A DNA stretch of 64,000 nucleotides from Pontibacter ruber (GTDB lineage: Bacteria; Bacteroidota; Bacteroidia; Cytophagales; Hymenobacteraceae), in NCBI RefSeq assembly GCF_023630205.1, contig NZ_JALPRR010000002.1, positions 62,001-126,000 of the forward strand. The letters run 5' to 3'. This document shows positions 60,401 through 64,000 of this stretch, in pieces. The position numbers and the translations under genes were made by a program. The notes beneath the pieces were generated by a model. The model made no database searches. It saw only the letters and a program-made list of their open reading frames with translations, and was not told where the DNA came from. Position 1 is the stretch's first letter. Every line of letters begins with the position of its first letter.

Positions 60401-61324
60401 TTACACCTCCTCCACCGGCTTATGCTTTTCGAGCCAGCGGAGTATAGCCGGAAAATGATCGTGTGTGGCATCAGGGTGCGTCAGGATGTCGATGTGGCCG
60501 TAGTTGTGGAGGTTGCCACTGGCTTTACTGAGCACCCTGAATTCGCTTCGGTCGCAACCGGTTTCCAGCATCAGTTTCTCTACGTCTACCGGGTGGCCCA
60601 GCACATCGTCGGCAATGCCGGTCAGGTAGAGAGTAGGGGGTAACTGCGTGCGCTGCAGGGCTGCAGCATAGTCAAACTTATCTTCCCAGTCCAGCCAGCG
60701 GCGTTGCACCACCCACTCGTGCGTTTGCCGGTGCGTCAGCTTGGTCTCGCTGTCAGAGCCGATGCGCATGGCCTTTGCCGGCAGCGATCCCGCTACCGAT
60801 ACTACTGCTTTGGACAGCCAGTTCCACACCACATCCACCATCAGAAACTTCTTGAGGCTGCGGATACTGATGCGACGCTTGCTGCCAAAAAAGAACATGG
60901 CTTGCACCTTTACCGGAACCACCTGCCGGGCCAGGTAGGCCAGCATCAGCACCCCTCCCCACGAGTGTGCACCCCAGTACTGGGGCACGTCGCCTTTCAG
61001 CTCTTTTATCTTGTCTATAATGGCCGGAAAGTCCTCCCGCAAGGTATGCGTAAGGCCAAACGTGGAGCGGCGCGTGATACGGGGCGTACTCTTGCCGCGC
61101 CCGCGCAGGTCGGCCACAAACACATCGTAGCCGTGCCTGGCCAGGTAAGGCGCAAATCCTTTCTCTGACTTCGAATAAAAAATACGACCGTTCTCGATGG
61201 AGCCGTGCACCAGCAACACAGGCGCACCTTTGCCATCGCGACTGAAGCGCTTCAGGTGCAGTTGGTCTGTATCGGTAACCGGAATGTAGATCGACTCTTT
61301 TTGTAAAACTGCGTGGTGCGACAT
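60401..61324 (-). CDS. Alpha/beta hydrolase
   Basis: 307 residues without signal peptide. Motifs: oxyanion loop VLLVHGSIENG, DLRGRGKS, nucleophile S121 in WGAHSWGGVL, acid Asp in LYLTGIADDVLGHP, and His in NYGHIDILTH near the end. The size and GHSxG-like variant (AHSWGG) suit a lipase/esterase-type enzyme on hydrophobic esters. The substrate is not predictable. Confidence 0.88.
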   Translation of the reverse strand: MSHHAVLQKESIYIPVTDTDQLHLKRFSRDGKGAPVLLVHGSIENGRIFYSKSEKGFAPYLARHGYDVFVADLRGRGKSTPRITRRSTFGLTHTLREDFPAIIDKIKELKGDVPQYWGAHSWGGVLMLAYLARQVVPVKVQAMFFFGSKRRISIRSLKKFLMVDVVWNWLSKAVVSVAGSLPAKAMRIGSDSETKLTHRQTHEWVVQRRWLDWEDKFDYAAALQRTQLPPTLYLTGIADDVLGHPVDVEKLMLETGCDRSEFRVLSKASGNLHNYGHIDILTHPDATHDHFPAILRWLEKHKPVEEV

Positions 61325-61511
61325 AAAGCAATTAAAGTATAGCTACCGGAATCATAATCCCGGACCTTATACGAAGGTACGTTGCCCGGGCTATACTTGC
61401 TCATTGCGTTTGATTTGCGTAACCGGCTAAACAGTGCGATCGTGGGCGGGAACGTCTTTCCATACTTAGTTATGCCTGAAGTATAACTGCACAAGTATAA
61501 AAGCCGGCTTA

Positions 61512-64000
61512 TCACCGGATCTGCCTTCGGATAAGCTTATAAAACTCAACCCAGATCACCGACAGAAAAGCAGCGCCAGTCGCGTAAAGCACCAGATGGT
61601 ATGGCACGTGCTCCACCTGAAACAGGTTTTGCAGCAGGGGGGTACGGTAAATCAGCACGGTCAGCACCAGCGTGAGGCCGATGACTAGGGGAATAAGGAT
61701 GTTGTGGTAGCGCAGCGTTGTAAAGATGGTGTAGGTAAAAGACCGGTTAACCAGCGTCAGGAAGATGTTGGAAAGCAGCAGCGTCAGGAACGTAAGGGAG
61801 CGGGTGAGGGTCTCGCTGTAACCGGATGAAACTGCAAAGTAATACATGCCCAGCACGCCTGCCGCGATCAGCAGCCCTTGCACAAAGCTGATGGCCAGCT
61901 CCCGGAACGAAAGAAACGTGCTTTGCGGGTGCCGTGGGTCGCGGTTCATGACGTCTTTTTCCATCGGCTCGTTCTCGTAAATAATAGAGCAGGTAGGCCC
62001 CATGAGCAGCTCCAGGAAAATGACATGCACCGGCGTGAAGATATTCGGATACTTCCAGCCCAGCACCAGCGGGATGGTTACAGTAAGTATGATCGGGATG
62101 TGGATGGAGATGATGTAGCGTACCGCTTTTTTCAGGTTAGAGTAAATTTTCCGTCCGAGGCCTACGGCAAGCACCATCTTCTCCAGGTCGTCGTCGAGCA
62201 GGATCAGGGCGCCTGCCCGTTTGGCAATTTCGGTTCCGCGCTGCCCCATTACCACGCCAATGTGCGCTGCTTTCAGGGCCGGTCCGTCGTTTACGCCATC
62301 GCCGGTCATGGCTACTATTTCGCCGTTGTTTTGCAGAGCATGGATCAGGCGCAGCTTTGCCTCTGGAAACATGCGGGCAAACAGCTCCTTTTCCGATACC
62401 TGGCGTTGTAATTCCTCCTCAGGCATTTTCATCACGTCATTACCAGTCAAGTACGAACCGCAGTCCCGGAAGCCACTTTCCCGGGCAATGGCGCTGGCTG
62501 TTTCCGGGTAGTCCCCCGTTACCATTTTTACTTTAATGCCAGCCTGGTAGAACTGCTGCAGTACGTTTGCAATATTCTTTTTAGGCGGGTCGTAGAGGGC
62601 CACCAGTCCTAAAAATTCCCAGTCGAACTCTGATTGATCTTTGGGGTAATCATCTGCCTTAAAAGGGGTTTTTGCTACGCCTAATACACGATAACCCTCT
62701 GCTGCCAGCGCATGAATGGTGGCCTCCAACTGAGCTCTTGCAGCTGCTGGCAGGGCACATACCTCGATGATGCGTTCGGCGGCCCCTTTGCTGGCTACAA
62801 TGCCTGCTCCGGCGCTGTTCTGGTACAGGTGCGTCATCATGGGCGGCTTGCCTGCCAGCGGGTATTCGTGCACCATGGTATAGTTGGGTCGCTCATCTGT
62901 GGGAATGGCGGCTGCATAGGCCTGGTGCAGGGCCTGTTCCATCGGGTCGAAGGGCGTTGGTTCGCTCGCCCACATGGCGTATTCCAGCACCTGGTGGCAG
63001 GCAGCAGAGGTGCATGCTTCCGTATTCAGAAGCTGGGCGGAGGCGTAATCGTATACTTTGGCCAGCTGCATGGAATTTTCAGTGATGGTGCCGGTTTTGT
63101 CGAGGCAGATGACGGTAGCGGAGCCAAGCGTTTCCACCGTTCTCAGGCTTTTGGTCAGGATGTTGTGCCGGATCATGCGCCAGGCCCCGATCGCCATGAA
63201 TGTCGAAAAAGCAACCGGTATTTCTTCGGGCAGCACCGACATGGCCAGCGTAAGGCCAAAAAGCAAGCCCTGCAGCACATTTCCCGACTCGATATAATTC
63301 AGGAGCCACACCAGCAGGAAAGCCATAAAGCCAAACAGGGCCATGCGCCGCACAAATTGTGCTATCTGCAGCTGCAGTGGTGTTTCTGCTTCTTTCTCTG
63401 TTTCCAATGATTTTCCCAGTTTGCCGAGCTGCGTCTTCATGCCCACGGTTGTAACCTGAACGGTAGCCTGTCCCGAGGCCACAGTCGTGCCCATGGCCAG
63501 CTGGTTGTTATCTTCCTGGTTGTTTCGCACTACGGCATATGACTCACCGGTCAGCACAGATTCATCTACCGAAAAATCATGCGATTGGAGGATGAAGCCG
63601 TCAGCTGGGATCTGTTCGCCTTCGCGTACCAGCATCACGTCGTCTACTACAAGCTCTTCTGTAGGTATTTCCTGCTCCTTGCCATTGCGCACCACAGTTG
63701 CTCTTGGCTGCGAGAGCTTGCGCAGGGCATCAAGGGCATTCTTGCTGCGCACCTCCTGGAAAAACGAAATGCTTGACACCAGCAGAATAGCCACCAGCAT
63801 CATGATTCCTTCGGCGTACTCGGCAAGTATAAAGTATAAGCTGCAGGCCACCACCAGCAGAATAAACATGGGCTCGGTAACAATGTGCCGGAGCATCGTG
63901 AGCAGGGGATGATGCCCCCCGCTAGTTAGCTTGTTTAGCCCATGCTGCTGCCTGCTTTGCTGCACTTCTGCATCGGTAAGGCCGGTAAAGTGGTTGTTGG
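61512..64000 (-). CDS. Calcium-type cation-translocating P-type ATPase (N-terminus outside window)
   Basis: About 829 residues are visible; the frame is open to the window edge (NNHFTGLTDAEVQQSRQQHG), so the true start lies outside. A GTG at 63965 is an internal codon. Motifs: TGES in the actuator domain (VLTGESYAV), VLPEEIPVAF in span M4, phosphorylated Asp in ICLDKTGTITEN, MTGDGVNDGPAL in the hinge, and a C-terminal set of six spans. The PEEIP site and length fit P2-type Ca2+/Mn2+ pumps rather than heavy-metal P1B pumps. It has no metal-binding N-terminal domain. Confidence 0.93.
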   Translation of the reverse strand, partial: NNHFTGLTDAEVQQSRQQHGLNKLTSGGHHPLLTMLRHIVTEPMFILLVVACSLYFILAEYAEGIMMLVAILLVSSISFFQEVRSKNALDALRKLSQPRATVVRNGKEQEIPTEELVVDDVMLVREGEQIPADGFILQSHDFSVDESVLTGESYAVVRNNQEDNNQLAMGTTVASGQATVQVTTVGMKTQLGKLGKSLETEKEAETPLQLQIAQFVRRMALFGFMAFLLVWLLNYIESGNVLQGLLFGLTLAMSVLPEEIPVAFSTFMAIGAWRMIRHNILTKSLRTVETLGSATVICLDKTGTITENSMQLAKVYDYASAQLLNTEACTSAACHQVLEYAMWASEPTPFDPMEQALHQAYAAAIPTDERPNYTMVHEYPLAGKPPMMTHLYQNSAGAGIVASKGAAERIIEVCALPAAARAQLEATIHALAAEGYRVLGVAKTPFKADDYPKDQSEFDWEFLGLVALYDPPKKNIANVLQQFYQAGIKVKMVTGDYPETASAIARESGFRDCGSYLTGNDVMKMPEEELQRQVSEKELFARMFPEAKLRLIHALQNNGEIVAMTGDGVNDGPALKAAHIGVVMGQRGTEIAKRAGALILLDDDLEKMVLAVGLGRKIYSNLKKAVRYIISIHIPIILTVTIPLVLGWKYPNIFTPVHVIFLELLMGPTCSIIYENEPMEKDVMNRDPRHPQSTFLSFRELAISFVQGLLIAAGVLGMYYFAVSSGYSETLTRSLTFLTLLLSNIFLTLVNRSFTYTIFTTLRYHNILIPLVIGLTLVLTVLIYRTPLLQNLFQVEHVPYHLVLYATGAAFLSVIWVEFYKLIRRQIR

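Overview
The window looks like chromosomal DNA of a Bacteroidota bacterium, probably of the Cytophagales/Hymenobacteraceae type (Pontibacter-like). Supporting signs are a type IX secretion C-terminal sorting domain, a carboxypeptidase-regulatory/plug/barrel outer-membrane protein, many small outer-membrane barrels and lipoproteins, an arsenosugar locus, few Shine-Dalgarno sequences, and promoter elements of the Bacteroidota TAnnTTTG type. The genus is inference; the phylum is well supported. Coding density is high. The heptamer AAGTATA/TATACTT is strikingly frequent inside and between genes.

Layout. 1-3.4 kb: end of a secreted protein, a rhodanese, an M50 protease and a HAD hydrolase. 3.45-6.6 kb: a CAT-anticodon tRNA followed by an AT-richer accessory patch. 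It holds a type I restriction locus reduced to hsdR'-hsdS', then a toxin-antitoxin-chaperone module whose MqsR-like toxin is broken while the MqsA-like antitoxin and SecB-like chaperone are intact. 6.8-14.5 kb: CsbD, a barrel protein, a GH5-CBM6 glycosidase, a TonB-receptor-like protein, OsmC and a conserved unknown. 14.7-21.4 kb: a seven-gene envelope/polyamine operon (two DUF4178 proteins, a small membrane protein, DUF350, a membrane aminopropyltransferase, a Tat-signal FAD amine oxidase-like protein, a polytopic membrane protein). 21.9-26.6 kb: leftward membrane-protein genes (two DUF4153-like) with a winged-helix regulator; three near-identical 17-bp operators suggest a local regulon.

26.7-34.7 kb: SDR, DsbA-like protein, DUF1801, CDF metal exporter, an OmpR/HK pair, and a SulP transporter next to a beta-carbonic anhydrase. 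34.8-43.7 kb: barrel protein, a repeat-rich charged protein, a lipoprotein, topoisomerase III, a glycosyltransferase, a phosphoesterase/barrel pair, DUF2905 and YdcF. 43.9-48.9 kb: aldehyde dehydrogenase and an arsenosugar locus (CMD-like protein, ArsS radical SAM enzyme, rhodanese lipoprotein, TIGR04282 glycosyltransferase) split by a hairpin-rich repeat patch and a Cys-rich lipoprotein. 48.9-64 kb: L,D-transpeptidase, several lipoproteins, DUF2461, DinB, a three-gene membrane glycosyltransferase operon, a Bcp peroxiredoxin, an alpha/beta hydrolase, and a P-type ATPase cut by the window end.

Intergenic DNA carries at least three dispersed repeat families. R1 is a roughly 250-295-bp element with a GC-rich core (three copies). 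R2 is a roughly 77-93-bp double-hairpin element (three copies). The third is short G-run/C-run palindromes that accompany every R1 copy. Most lie at gene 3' ends. They, the heptamer bias and the decayed toxin/chaperone module are the most interesting features.
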